Shown here piece after piece: positions 1-31,799 of a DNA stretch of 64,000 nucleotides (position 1 is the first letter of the stretch; each line of letters opens with the position of its first letter). The stretch is from Aselliscus stoliczkanus (Eukaryota; Chordata; Mammalia; Chiroptera; Hipposideridae), in NCBI GenBank assembly GCA_033961575.1, contig CM066734.1, positions 82,606,501-82,670,500 of the forward strand, read 5' to 3'. Below the pieces are notes generated by a model. That model saw nothing but the letters and a program-made list of their open reading frames with translations, was not told the DNA's origin and did not search any database. The translations under genes and the position numbers were made by a program.

Positions 1-3000
1 AGAATTTGATGCACTAGGTAAGGACCAAGGGAGGATTTGAAGAAGCTAAATGGAGGGGATCTTAAGGAGTGAAAAAAATGATTCAGTCACAAGATGGGGG
101 ACTTTCTGTTGCCAGGAAATCTGCTCTAATGCCACTCCAAAAAGAACATATAAAAAAGCTCCCCTTAACATGACTGCTTAGAAAAAGCACTTTTTCTTTG
201 GATCCAAAAATGCTACATTGTTGTTGTTTTAGTGAAAAATATGTTTTATTACTTTATAATCAAATTCATATTCAATCATAAAAATTCCTATTCAATCTAC
301 TTCTGGAGACTTCTAGCTGAGATGTAAAGACTTGATTTTCTAGAGTTAGGAACAAACTCCAGTACTCAGTTCCTTGGAGTATGGCCACCATTCAAGCAAA
401 TGCCTTGAGTTCAGGGACTCTGTGAAGCAACTTACCTCATGTGAGATAAGAGGTGAGGGGACCAAGGTGTGCTGGAGATTAAAAAAAAAAAAAAAAATAG
501 AGCACCAGGAGAATCTAGTCCACAAAAAGATTTACTTACGCATTTTAAAAGCAGGCTAAATTGAATAACACCGGGGACAAGTGAAGTTACTAATACTGAG
601 ATAGGCAATAAAAATGAGACATTATTTGCATTGTCAAACACAAAAATCACTGAGAGCACACACTTGCCACAAAGAATATACAACACAAGAAAGGGCAACA
701 AGAGCTCTTCAGATCAAATTCTTGTCAGGTGGTCCTAAGTATCCCCCCTAAAAATCTCTAGGGTGCCTGGGGAACACCCTGAAGAAAGTGCTTCTTCACT
801 GTCAACCATCACCCAAACCTCAAGTGCAGGCTGTAAAAGGTGTTATCCTTCAGACCTTTACCTGTTCCCATGCCAAGACACCAGCAGCCGGGCCCTTCGG
901 TGCCCTGGGAAGTGTCCACGCCCCAAGTCAGTCAGGGTTTTAGCCGCAAGCCCATAATCAGCACCACCCATCTGTTCCACTACTCCCCCCTCCTCACAGT
1001 CCTTCCTCGGGTTACCATAACTGGATATCTGAGCCCAACTTCCGCACACATCCTGTGATAACAAATCTGTATTCTGTTCATCTTAGTACACTTAATAGTG
1101 CTTAACAAAGAGCTTTCTTTATCATGTATGCTCGATAAAAGATTAAAAAACCAATAAAACAAGTGAACCTGATCTAATGAAACGAGGAAGTAACTGAATA
1201 AGGACTATTGTGAAACTACTGTACCATGGCCTGTTACTACAATGCCATATTCATGACACTTTAGAAAACTTTATGTAATAGAGCAGAAAAACAATAAATA
1301 TGTTCCAAAAACACTTCAGGCTGATTCTTTCTTCTGAGCTTCTGCTAAAGGTATTATCCTTTAATATACCCTTAAAGGTATTTCTCTTCCTTTTGCTCAA
1401 ATCATATTTATAACAGCTTGATACTTACTGAGCGTATGTTACATTCCAGGCTAGGCATTTCATCTACATGAAATCCAATTCCCCACAGTAATCTTGAAAG
1501 TTGTTGCAATCATCCTCATCATAATTGTGTTTGTGAATGAGGCTTGGAGAAGTTGAAGAACATCCCCAAGATCACAGAGCTATATACAAGAGGTGGGTGG
1601 ATTCTGGGCTCAAGAGATCAGGGAGATCTGAAGACAAAGGCATTTTTTTCTACTGCACAATATATCTCGCCCATGAAGCACCCCTGACATGAGAAGCTTC
1701 TATGTTAATGTCCTCTACTGCTCCCACAAGCATGCAGCAGTGGACCAAAAGCCATGAGGGCACAAATCTTTCCAGCTTTTGTGTCTTTATTTCCAGGCTG
1801 TCAGATATTTTAGGCTCTACCAATAAATTGACCTCAATCAGTAATCCCTTTTTTTTTATTCCTTCCTTTCTTTTACTCCTTCAGTAACTGGGAGATGAGT
1901 TAACCACACTTATTAAACCTGGTGGGAGTATCCCCTTCACAGTACACAGTATAATGTGAACTACATAATTTTTTAAACCAATGCCACCCCAATAAATTTA
2001 ATAACAAGGAGAATTTGATGCAAAAACAGCACTTTTGAAATAGGTAGAATATTTGATTTTACTCTGGAGAATGCCTTGGAAACCTGAGAAGCACTTAACT
2101 AATGTATGGTAAAGGTGTAGATAATTGCGAAGAACAAATACATAATGAAACTTATCCAAGGAAAGAAGGAAAAATTTTGCCTTCTCTGGCTTAAAAGACT
2201 CAGTCTCAAATTTGCAGCATGGATATATTTCTTTCTTTTTTGGAACAGTTTGAGTGTACATTTTTTTTCTTCCTGGAAACTCAAGCCCTTTAATCAGCTT
2301 GCATTAAACTGACTTCCTGTTAAGAGATTAATGGATAAATCATTTGATCACTACTTCATATATAATTAAATAATATGAGGTCATTATTAAAAGACCACCA
2401 GAATGCTAATGCATATTATTTTCCTGTATTTGATATTATACAAACAATAACTGAAAAGTTCAACTATTGAGAAAATACTTGACACAACCTTACTTCAGTC
2501 AAGGTCATAATAGCAGTTTCAATAAATTTCAAATTTTTTTTTAAACACTTGTCTGTTGGTATCACAAGACTATTAATCTTTTAAGAAGTGGGCATATCTG
2601 CTCACCATCATTAGAATGAGAAGAGTCACACAGATATTGCACAAACTATTCAAAGAAGTTTGGTTTTCTTTGAGAGCTATTGTTCCACTTTAATGCAGCA
2701 GAAAAATGAGATTTCAAAAATTCCTTTTTTTATTTTTTTATTTTTATGATGAGTCGTCTTCTTATCAACACACAGAGACTAGCTAATTTGGCAATGAGAA
2801 GAAAACTACCCAGACTCTGCTGCCATCAGAGGAGATGTATGCCTCTGCATTCACGGGTGTTCTTCCTCTGAGATCTTCTCTGGCTAACTTTACCTGGTCT
2901 GCCAGATGAAGAAGAGGAGGAGGGAACGATACCCCCACCCACACAATAGTGTGCTTGCTTAGGAGCTCTTGTATGAAACCAAATTATCTGAAAGCACCTG

Positions 3001-4199
3001 GGATGTCTTATTACTTTCACAGGATTCTCTTCTTCCTGTTTTCTTTTTAGAGGGAAAAAATAACATAAATTCAAAAGCAATTACAGTCTGATGCCCAATT
3101 ATTTACCTGTATAACAAACATCTCTCATATTTCTGTACGTTATAATTCTTACTTGGGTTAAAAAGAAAAATATTTTGTGATGTCTTAGAACTCCCTAACA
3201 GTAAAAAGTGCAAGAATTTAAAGTTTTTCTTCCATATTCCTATAATTCTTCAAAAATACTAAAATAACTTGGTATATCTTTGAGAGATTACTTTTTTAAA
3301 ATGCTAATTTGAAATCAGTTGCATTGATTATTTGGCTTTGCAAGACTAGGAGAAAATAATTGGTTCATTGGTTATTTATACAGAGAGACTAAAAAAGAAG
3401 CTATTAATCGCTACTAATTTTATGTTATAGGCTTTAATATTTATGGAAGTATTTTTATTTTAATAGTTATTTAAAGTTGTAAAAGAATGTTTGAAATGTT
3501 CATTGTAGTTCATTTTATTTCAAAACTGAAATGCTCATTCTGAATCTTTTTCTCATCATTTATTTACAAGAAGCTAATATTTGATTTCCTGTGAAGTTCT
3601 GTTTTATGTCCTTGATTCATTTGCATAGATAGTTTCTTAAAAAGCCCCACTTAAGGTTGGCATTTGATATATAGTTCTGCCCATGAGGTCCCAGGTGGGA
3701 CAATATCTCTAACATAGGAGTACTTATCATTCTGCTAGGTTCTGTTTTGGTTCTGGTCAACCTGTGGTGGTGAGATGTGCTTAAAAAAAAAAAATCAAAA
3801 GGAATTTACGGATCTGAAACTATCCTGCCTACATCTATCTACATCAGAATTGTATTGATACTTAGGTGTTCCAAAGTTGTTAAATATGCTCTTAATTTGT
3901 ATTTATTGAAAGACTATTAGCTCAATGTCATAAAGTTTGTTATTTTACTGTAAATTAATTCCAGGTATAGAATTTATGAATTCGTATCTTTGTAGAAATT
4001 ATAGAATGGGAGAAGCCATAAACCATTAATGCTTATTTTGCTAAAATAAAAAGTTATGAATAATATATAAAGAATTTGATATAGAAATTCTGACATAATG
4101 GAGTTTGTCTACCTTGCATAGCTTATTAATGGTGTCTTTTGGGATGAAAGATGCTTATATAAAACACTGTAATTAAATTCACACAAAAAAGATGTTTTT
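1..4199. other. Non-genic sequence 3' of SULT1D1
   Basis: Apart from the MIR at 1420-1615 I see no exon with conserved coding character, no RNA gene and no young repeat. Short open frames here are chance products of AT-rich DNA. Diverged repeats may go unrecognised. Confidence 0.5.
1420..1615 (+). repeat. MIR SINE
   Basis: Matches the general MIR pattern: a core with acttactgagcgtatgtt, a tract like aatcctcatcataa, then gaggcttggagaagttgaag and ccaagatcacagagct. An old, shared mammalian tRNA-derived SINE. Confidence 0.75.
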
Positions 4200-4309
4200 G
4201 GACCGACCGAGTGGCGCGGTAGTTGAATGCTGGCTTGGGAAGACAGCTGCCCCGGTTCGGGTCCCACATATGAGGGCCAGTGACATAGCCCTCAAAAAAA
4301 AAAAAAAAA
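4200..4309 (+). repeat. Short tRNA-derived SINE (GGCCGGCC-type)
   Basis: tRNA-like head with A-box region gagtggcgcggtagttgaa and B box ggttcgggtccc, the shared tail tgagggccagtgac, then an A-run. Flanked by a target duplication, aaaaaagatgtttt, at 4185-4198 and 4304-4317. Confidence 0.9.
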
Positions 4310-7300
4310 GATGTTTTATAAAATGTGTTACTTCATTATTTATATAAGATATTTCAGGAAATTCTAAGTGATTTTCTGGATAAATTATAATTCCTTTACA
4401 CAGATGCATTTCAGTAGAAACATAAGCTATTATAAATTTTATAAATTATATTTAGATTTAAAGCATGTATATGTTGATGCTTATGTATTTTGTACAAAAA
4501 AAAAAAGAAAACCAATAGTTTATACAGTTCAGATACATCTCATTGAATAGAAGCCTATGCTTTTTCAAGTGCAGATTCTCACATTCACAGAAAAAGTTAA
4601 AATCCAGCCATACCATTGTGAGGTAATTAGGTGGTTATAAAATTCTGCTCAACTACTTCAGTAATTGTTCAATAAAACACTCAGTGATTTTATTGTCTTC
4701 CTTAGTTTGTATAAGAAATGTTCAGTGTTGAGTATAGCAAATGTTCCTGATACTTGTCTCTACACCATTGTTTGTTCCTTTTAATTGGAGCATTTAAGAC
4801 TGAACAGCCTTGATGTATACCCTGCCACTGCTGATTTTTTAATTAATTCAAGATTATTAGAATAAGGACAAAGATTTTTTCAAAATCTGTAAAACAATCA
4901 ACAGACAATGGTATGTATGCTGAAAGTGGCACCCTAGAACAAACCCAAGAAAATGAGCCATATTTTATTCACTGACAAGGTGGAACAGTAGACCAGAGGA
5001 GTGTCAAATCTGTGTACTTTAAACTTAACCAGCTGTGTGGTGTTTGTTGTATTATTTTTCTCTTAAAAGTCCTTTGTAATTTCTCACATTTCAGGATACA
5101 AAAGAAAAGAGATTTTACATAGTTTAATCAAGATGGTTAAGGGGATCAGGAGTAATGGTGCCACCCCAACTTGGGGCTGTGAGGTGAGTCAGTGAAGTGG
5201 AGCAGATGGAGTTGTAGACCACAGAAGAGTTGTAAATGTTGATCCCTCCTTTCTTCCAAACTCTGAAATCAGTGTCTGGTCCTGTTCTTGCAAAATTTTC
5301 CCTCCCTTTTGCAGGGCCAGTACTAGAATGAGTGGGCACAAAATTTAAGGGTATGTGAAAAGCCTCAGTAATCAAAATTAGTAATGTTTTACCATCATTT
5401 TTGAAAAAAAATATTTAAAACCTAAAAACAAGCAGGATGAACAAAACACCAGACTTTTAGGAAAAAGATGGGATCTGCTAAGCCTGTTAGAGCTTGAGGC
5501 AAGAGGGAAAAATTAGTAATACTAATCCTATGAGTAACAAGAGCTTTATTTTAGAGTTCCGGTCTTTTGATTCCTCCCGACTTCTCACTTCCCAAAATGA
5601 CCTTACTCCCGAAACCTTAGATCTCTATCTTATTTTTCATTTTTGGCTTTGACCTGGCCTGAATGTTTATGGAAAGAACATTGGATTCTAGCCTTGACTA
5701 TTTACATCTAAGTTCTCATGCTACTATAAAATCAAGTAATATCAACCTCATCTAGAAGTTTGTCATCTGATTGTACACTTAAGAAATACCTACACCATTT
5801 CCTGATGCTACACTTTTAGGATTATTACAATACTCTATTTTTACAAGTTCTCATAATACCTTATATCAACTGTTTTGTGGTCCTTGCTATAGAAGTGACT
5901 GTATAATATTCTTTAAAGTTTTTAACTCTGTAATGAGTAAGAGTAATAGAATATTTTGGTATGTAACAAAAAAGATAAAAATAAAAAAAAGGCATAGTCA
6001 TCTCCGTATCCCCAGAACTCAGAGCTAAGTGAGCACTATAAACAGGTAGTCAGGTGCCCAGTAACTAGCAGGTGACTTTCACTTTGGGGATTCTCTTTAT
6101 CACATCCCTTAATCAAGCCTCTTAAGTTGCACTATAATTGATTTACTTTAACTAGGTTTTATTTCAGGCTATAGTTACCATGACTTCCTTAAAATTGTTC
6201 TTCTCTTAATTATTATATTTAAATTTTAAGATAGTTATAGATTTACATGAAGTTGTAAGAAATAATACAAAGATCCTAAAAGCCCTTTACCTCATTTTCC
6301 CCAATGGTAACAACTTGCAAAACTGGTATAATATCAACACCAGGATATTAATAGTTAAGAGGCAGAATATTTCTATCACCACAGGTTTCCTCAGGTTGCC
6401 CTTTTATAGCTTCACCTACTTCACTGCAGTCCCTTCCTTAAGTTGTGTCAACCACTGGTCAGTTCTCCATTTCAGAAATTTTGTCATTTCAAGAATTTTA
6501 TGTTGTTAACCTTCAAAATAAAAAGCCAAAGTGGGAGGCAATAAATATTCATTTGACATTAAAGGACTGCAATACTGGAAATACTGATTTAAGCAGAAAC
6601 CCAAACAGTGTTGTGATTTAAGAGTGAAAACAAGGGATATTTATGACAGACAGGAAGGGAAATAATTGCATAAAATAAAGGAATTTCTACTGGTACTAAC
6701 AAGCTAAGTTACTCTTGAGCTATATATATATGGCTGGTTACTGATTCTAAAGACTGCCTGTAAATTATTAGTTCTGTGGTCAAATGTCTGCTTTCTTGTT
6801 ATCTTTACAGTCATTTATAAGACAATGCTGGTTAAGGCCAGTCAAAGATTATTTTGTCCCAGTCAACCATTCCAAAGGTTTCAAAGAATTAAGGCAGGCA
6901 AGGCAGTTCCTCTGGGATGGCTGCTCAAAGTCCATCTTAAATGGCTCTCTGTTTATGTCATTTTTATTTTACAATATAGATGGAATTATATATCTTTGAC
7001 CTTTAGAGATTAGTCTGCTTTTTCACTACACATAAATCTCTGGAGATTCTCCCAAGTTGCTTCATGTATCAGTAGCTTGTTTCTTTTTATTGTTCAGTAG
7101 TAGTAAACCTTGGATAAAAGGGTTTGCACAAGTAAAAATGGTTAATGCCAGAGGTAGAAATGCTATCGTTGAGCATTCTGTAGGCCAGAAGCCAGGTACA
7201 GAAGAGAGATCTAACTGAAAGGTGATTCACTATACATGTAAATTTTGACAGAAGTCATCCAAATCTAACTAAATATTAAAACAAAAGTTTGGTCATTGCC

Positions 7301-8001
7301 GGGAATATTTTGAGCAAATATCACCAGCTGCAGCAGCAGAATTTCACAGTAGTTTCAATATGCAACATAAAAAATGAAAATGATTGAATCATCCTAAACT
7401 TCCTTGCTTTAGGTGCTACAGAATTATTACTGTAGGCCCATTCTTTTTGAAATGTATTGTATCTAAACTAGCCCAAAGGGGAAATAAGGTATTCTGACAT
7501 GACCTTGATAAAATTGTCTATATCCAAGTCATGATATCTTAAGATATCAAATAACTTCAGAGTAAGTCATTGACTTAATTATAATCTTTGTCTAGATGGT
7601 GACCAAAATGCAGTCAAAAATGAGTCAAAAAAGCATCCTTTAGAAACCTGAGTTCTAAATACATGAAAATACTAAGTATAGAGTTATGGGAAATTCTTAG
7701 TGAAAGGAAGTATTATGTGGAGCCTCTGAAAATAATATACTGATAGTAAAAAAATATGGAAAAAATTAGTTAATAACTTGTCTTCCAAGACAGAAAACAA
7801 GTAGAGGGTTATTATTTGTGATTTATAAGATTGGTCCCCAAAGTATCATGCATGCACTCCATGGAGCAACAAAGTCAAAACAGTGTGATTCAAGAAAATA
7901 GTTTATATATACAGAGCATACCAAGAAAAAGTATACACATTTTAGGAAAGGAAGAAACTATTAAAATTGTAATACTCAATATATTCCAATAACAAAAGAT
8001 G

Positions 8002-8049
<48 letters not shown>

Positions 8050-8225
8050 TAATTATATATAATGACAAAATTTAAAAAGAAATTGAATTTTATTCCAATA
8101 TAATTTATAGATTCACATTGACATTCTTACTCTGTCCTTATATCAGATGACCACGAGTCATGTTTGATAGTCAAATAATCTGAGGAAACAGGAATTCTAG
8201 GAAGACAGAGGAGTTGACAGTGTCA
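4310..8225. other. Mostly unassigned non-genic DNA with old L1 pieces
   Basis: About 6215-6505 and 6955-7125 read like the two halves of an old minus-strand L1 3' region (for example caatggtaacaacttgcaaaac), split by unrelated DNA. A TA microsatellite lies at about 8008-8046. Nothing else recognised. Confidence 0.4.
8008..8046. repeat. (TA)n microsatellite
   Basis: About nineteen uninterrupted TA units. Confidence 0.9.
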
Positions 8226-8385
8226 CTCTCAATTATTGTTTTTCTAACTGAGACATAATGCACATATAACATTATATTAGTTTCAGATGTACAACATAGT
8301 GATTAGATGTTTGTATATATTGTGAAAAGGTCACCATAATAAGTTTAGTTAATATCCACCACCACACATAGTTTTTGTTTTAAGT
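8226..8385 (-). repeat. L1 3' UTR fragment
   Basis: Contains tttcagatgtacaacatagt followed by gtgattag and a caccacacatag stretch, the reverse of the L1 3' region seen elsewhere in this window. Lies just past the candidate end of SULT1D1. Confidence 0.6.
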
Positions 8386-8538
8386 ATATAACAGAGAAAT
8401 TAAAGCCTTTTAAAGAGAGATTTTGGTTCTAATCTAGCCATCATGAAGACTCCCCTAAATATCTTTTTTGCAAGTCCAAAGACCCAGAACTTGAATTTAA
8501 AAGATAAAGCAGGTAAAGTTATAGATTTTAAACTTAAT

Positions 8539-8544
8539 TTTATT
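8539..8544 (-). terminator. Candidate poly(A) signal of SULT1D1
   Basis: AATAAA on the minus strand, about 227 bases past the SULT1D1 stop codon, the first canonical hexamer downstream. AT-rich DNA makes chance matches common, so this is only a candidate. Confidence 0.35.
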
Positions 8545-8770
8545 ATTTAGTCTTTAAGAATAATAACATTGTAAATGGTAGTTAAAGTCATAGAGACAAT
8601 ATTGATTTTTCATATGTAGACTTTGAAATTCTTTGAATATTCTATTACAAATCACTAACAGTAAATAAGGAAATATCACATAAACAGTTTTCTTTCACTA
8701 AATGATTTAGGAGATTTCTTTCTTTTAATTTAAGTACCAACTAAGGAGTTGGCCAAAGAGCAGTTATTAC

Positions 8771-28528
<19,758 letters not shown>

Positions 28529-28884
28529 TTTTGACAAACTGGGTTTTATACAAAGGGGAATATGTTAAACAATCTGTGTTTTAATAGCATCAATCGAATT
28601 TAAAAACAAATTAATATTTAATTAAATAAATTAATATTACTCTAGATCCAGCAGCATCCTATTATGGTACAGTGTGTTACGAATCAGTGAAAGAAGAAAA
28701 AGTATTGTTAAAAACTAATGAGGTCTTGCACAATTTATTTCACATGTGCTATTTATATGTTAAATATCAACACTTTTCATCAGTGTACTGAATATCATAC
28801 AGCATTTCCTCAGGCAAAGATTTCTGGCATATGTAATAAAGTTATTAAACTTTAGAGTCAGGAGAAAGCGTCTCAGCCACAGTG

Positions 28885-28990
28885 CTGCCGATTCAGTGGA
28901 AATCTGGACAAGCCTCATAACTGCACTGGGCCTTCTTAACTATAAAATCAGGAGTGGCCTAATCTAGTACCTGCCTCTCTTAAATTATTG
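28885..28990 (+). repeat. MIR fragment
   Basis: Contains ctggacaagcctcataactg and ttcttaactataaaatcagg, like the MIR 3' half. Confidence 0.5.
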
Positions 28991-31322
28991 GGTGGGCTGG
29001 TAAATGATTATATTTAACTACAACAGACCACAAGAATGAAAGTGTGAATGGAGAAAGGGTAGAGAAGAGAAATGAAATGACAAAAAGGGCAGTAAAATAA
29101 GAGCTATAGTCTGGGTAGAGCTCTAATGAAGGTACTTTCATTCCTCTTTAGTTATCATATGTAAAAGTGGAAATGCTTGAAATATATCCTAAGTCCTACT
29201 CTAAAACATGTTGTTTCCCAAGTTAGCATGAGCTGAGTGGTTATTTTTCTTTCTCTAAAGGTCTGGAAAAATGGAGACCATTTAACAATCTCAGGTCTAA
29301 AAGTCTTCTTGAAGTCCTCTAGCAGCTGCTGAATCTTTCTTTAAGAATTAAAATCAGAAGTTTCTGGAGTCATAGATATAATTTAATCTGTATCTTTTCT
29401 GAAGTGCAATCTTTTTTATTTCTATTTTTTTAAGACTTCCCAACTCTACCCCTACCCTACCTCATCCAAATACCTTTTATTTTAAAAGGTTATAAAGTTG
29501 CAGGATACAAAATCAATATACAAAAATTTGTTGCATAGCTATACACTAATAACAAACTATAGCTATACACTAATAACAAACTATAACAAAGAGAAATTCA
29601 ATTAAAAGTCTCATTTACAAAATGCATTAAAAAAGAATAAAATAGCTAGGAGTAAATTTAACCAAAGAGGTGAAAGATCTGTACACTGAAAACCATAGAC
29701 ATTAATGAAAGAAACTGAAGATGTATAAATGGAAATATATTCTGTGCTCATGTATTTGAAGAATTGGTACTGTTAAAATGTCCATACTATCAAAACTAAT
29801 CTACATTCAATGTAATCTGTATCAAAACTCCACTGGCATTTTTCACAGAAATAGAACAAATAATTCTAAAATTTGTATGGAACCACAAAAGACCCCAAGT
29901 AGCTAAAGAAATCTTGACAAAGAAGAACAAAGCTGAAGGCATTACACTTCATGATTTCAAACTGTATTACAAAGCTACAGTAGTTAAAATGGTATGGTAG
30001 TGGCATAAAAACAGACACATAAATCAGTGGAACAGAGTAGAGAGCCCAGAAATAAATCTATAAATATGTAGTTGATTAATTTATTATAAAGAAGCCAAAA
30101 ATATACACTAGAGAAAGGACAGTCTCTTCAATAAATGGTGTTGGGAAAACTGGACAGCCACACATGCAAAAAAATGAATTTGGATTAAAGCTTTGAATGT
30201 AAGACCTGAAACCAAGAAGAAAACATGGGATTGTTTTCTTAATTTCTCTGACATAAGTCTTGACAATGATTTTCTGGATCTGACACCAAACGCAAAGGCA
30301 ACTAAAGTAAAAACAAACAAGTAGGACTATATCAAATTAAAAAGCTTCTGTATAGCAAAGGAAACCATCAACAAAATGAAAACATAACCTACCAAATGGG
30401 ACAAAATATATCATATATCAGATACATATCATATATCTGATAAGAGGCTAGTATCCAAAATATATAAAGAATTCATACAACTCAATAGCAAACAAAACAA
30501 AACAAAATAAAAACAAACAAACAAAAAAATACAGTCCATTTTTAAAATGGACATTTTTCTACAGAAGATATACAAATGGCTAACAAGGACATGAAAAAAT
30601 GCTCAACACCATTAATCATTAGGAAAATGCAAATCAAAAGCCACAATGGGATATCATCTCACTTCTTTAGAACAGACAAGAAATAACAAGCATTGGTGAG
30701 GACATGGAGAAAAGCGAACACTTGTGAAGTGTTGGTGGGTATGTAAATTAGTACAACCATTATAGAAAATAGTGTGGAGGTTTCTCAAAAAGTTAAAAAT
30801 AAAAACTAACAAATGATTTGGCAATTCTACTTGTGAGTATTTATCCAAAGAAATCGAAAACACCAATTAGAAAAGATATATGCACCCCATGTTCACTGCA
30901 GCATTATTTAAAATAGCCAGCACATGAAGATCACCTAAGTGTATACCAAAAACTGGATGGATAAAGATGATATAGTATATATACACAATGAAATATTATT
31001 CAGCATAAAACATAATGAAATCTTGCCATTTGTGACAACATGGATAGAAACTGAGGGCATTATGCTAACTGAAATAAATCAGACTGAGAAAGACAAATAC
31101 CATTTGATCTCACTTATATGTGGAATATAGAAAACAAAGCAAAACAAATAAATGATGAGTTCGTAGATACAGAGAGTGGATTGGTGATTGCCAGAGGTGG
31201 GATTTCAGAAATATGCAAAATGAGTGAAGGGGGTCAAAGGACAGACTTCCAATTATAAAAAAAGCAGGCCATGGGGATGTAATGTACAGCATGGTGACTA
31301 TAGTTAAGAATACTGTATTGCA

Positions 31323-31428
31323 GGGCTGGCCGAGTGGCATGGTGGTTAAGCGCTGGCTTGGGAAGCCAGCGGCCCTGGTTCAGGTCCCACATATGAAGCC
31401 CCGTGACACTGCCCTCAAAAAAAAAAAA
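31323..31428 (+). repeat. Short tRNA-derived SINE
   Basis: Head gggctggccgagtggcatgg, gcttgggaagccagcggcc, B box ggttcaggtccc. Perfect 14-bp target duplication aatactgtattgca at 31309-31322 and 31429-31442, inside an L1 3' UTR. Confidence 0.92.
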
Positions 31429-31470
31429 AATACTGTATTGCATATTTGAAAGTTGCTAGGAGAGTAAATT

Positions 31471-31619
31471 TTTTTTTTTTTTTTAGCTGAGCCATCCTGC
31501 CACCTGTTGGCAGCTTTTAACAGCAGCTCAGTACAGGCTGGGCATCGAACTGCTGTTGCTCTGAGATCAGCTCATACTCTTGAGCAAGCTCTTAACAAAC
31601 TGAGCCACTCGGCTGGCCC
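31471..31619 (-). repeat. Second-family tRNA-derived SINE (about 140 bp)
   Basis: Minus-strand head ggccagccgagtggctcag, then a body with caacagcagttcgatgccc, gctgccaacaggtggcagga and tggctcagct, then an A-run. It shares the head style with the main family, but the body differs. Imperfect target duplication agagtaaatttt / agagtcaatttt. Confidence 0.88.
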
Positions 31620-31799
31620 ATAAGAGAGTCAATTTTATCTCATCACAAGATAAATTTTGTAATTATGTATGGTGGCAGATGTCAATTAGACTTATTGTGG
31701 TGATCATTTCAGACTGCATACAAATATTGAATCTTTACATTGCACACCTGAAACTAATATTATATGTCAATTATCTCAATAAAAAATAATATTGTCTAT

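Larger units (their letters stand above)
29480..31795 (+). repeat. L1 ORF2 3' half and 3' UTR
   Basis: Runs from aagttgcaggatacaaaatc through gaccccaagtagctaaagaa, cagtctcttcaataaatggt and ccaaagaaatcgaaaac to ctcaataaaaaataat. It carries many stops. A 24-bp tandem duplication lies at 29536-29583, and two SINEs sit in its 3' UTR. Confidence 0.85.

Noticed and set aside
4200..4309. tRNA-like sequences with A and B boxes (here and in the other SINEs)
   Set aside because: They have SINE tails, A-runs and target duplications and do not fold as functional tRNAs by eye, so they are SINE heads rather than tRNA genes.
28544..28550. TATAAAA 16-22 bases before the SULT1D1 start codon
   Set aside because: Too close to the ATG to be a promoter for this transcript, and SULT1 genes splice in from an upstream non-coding exon.
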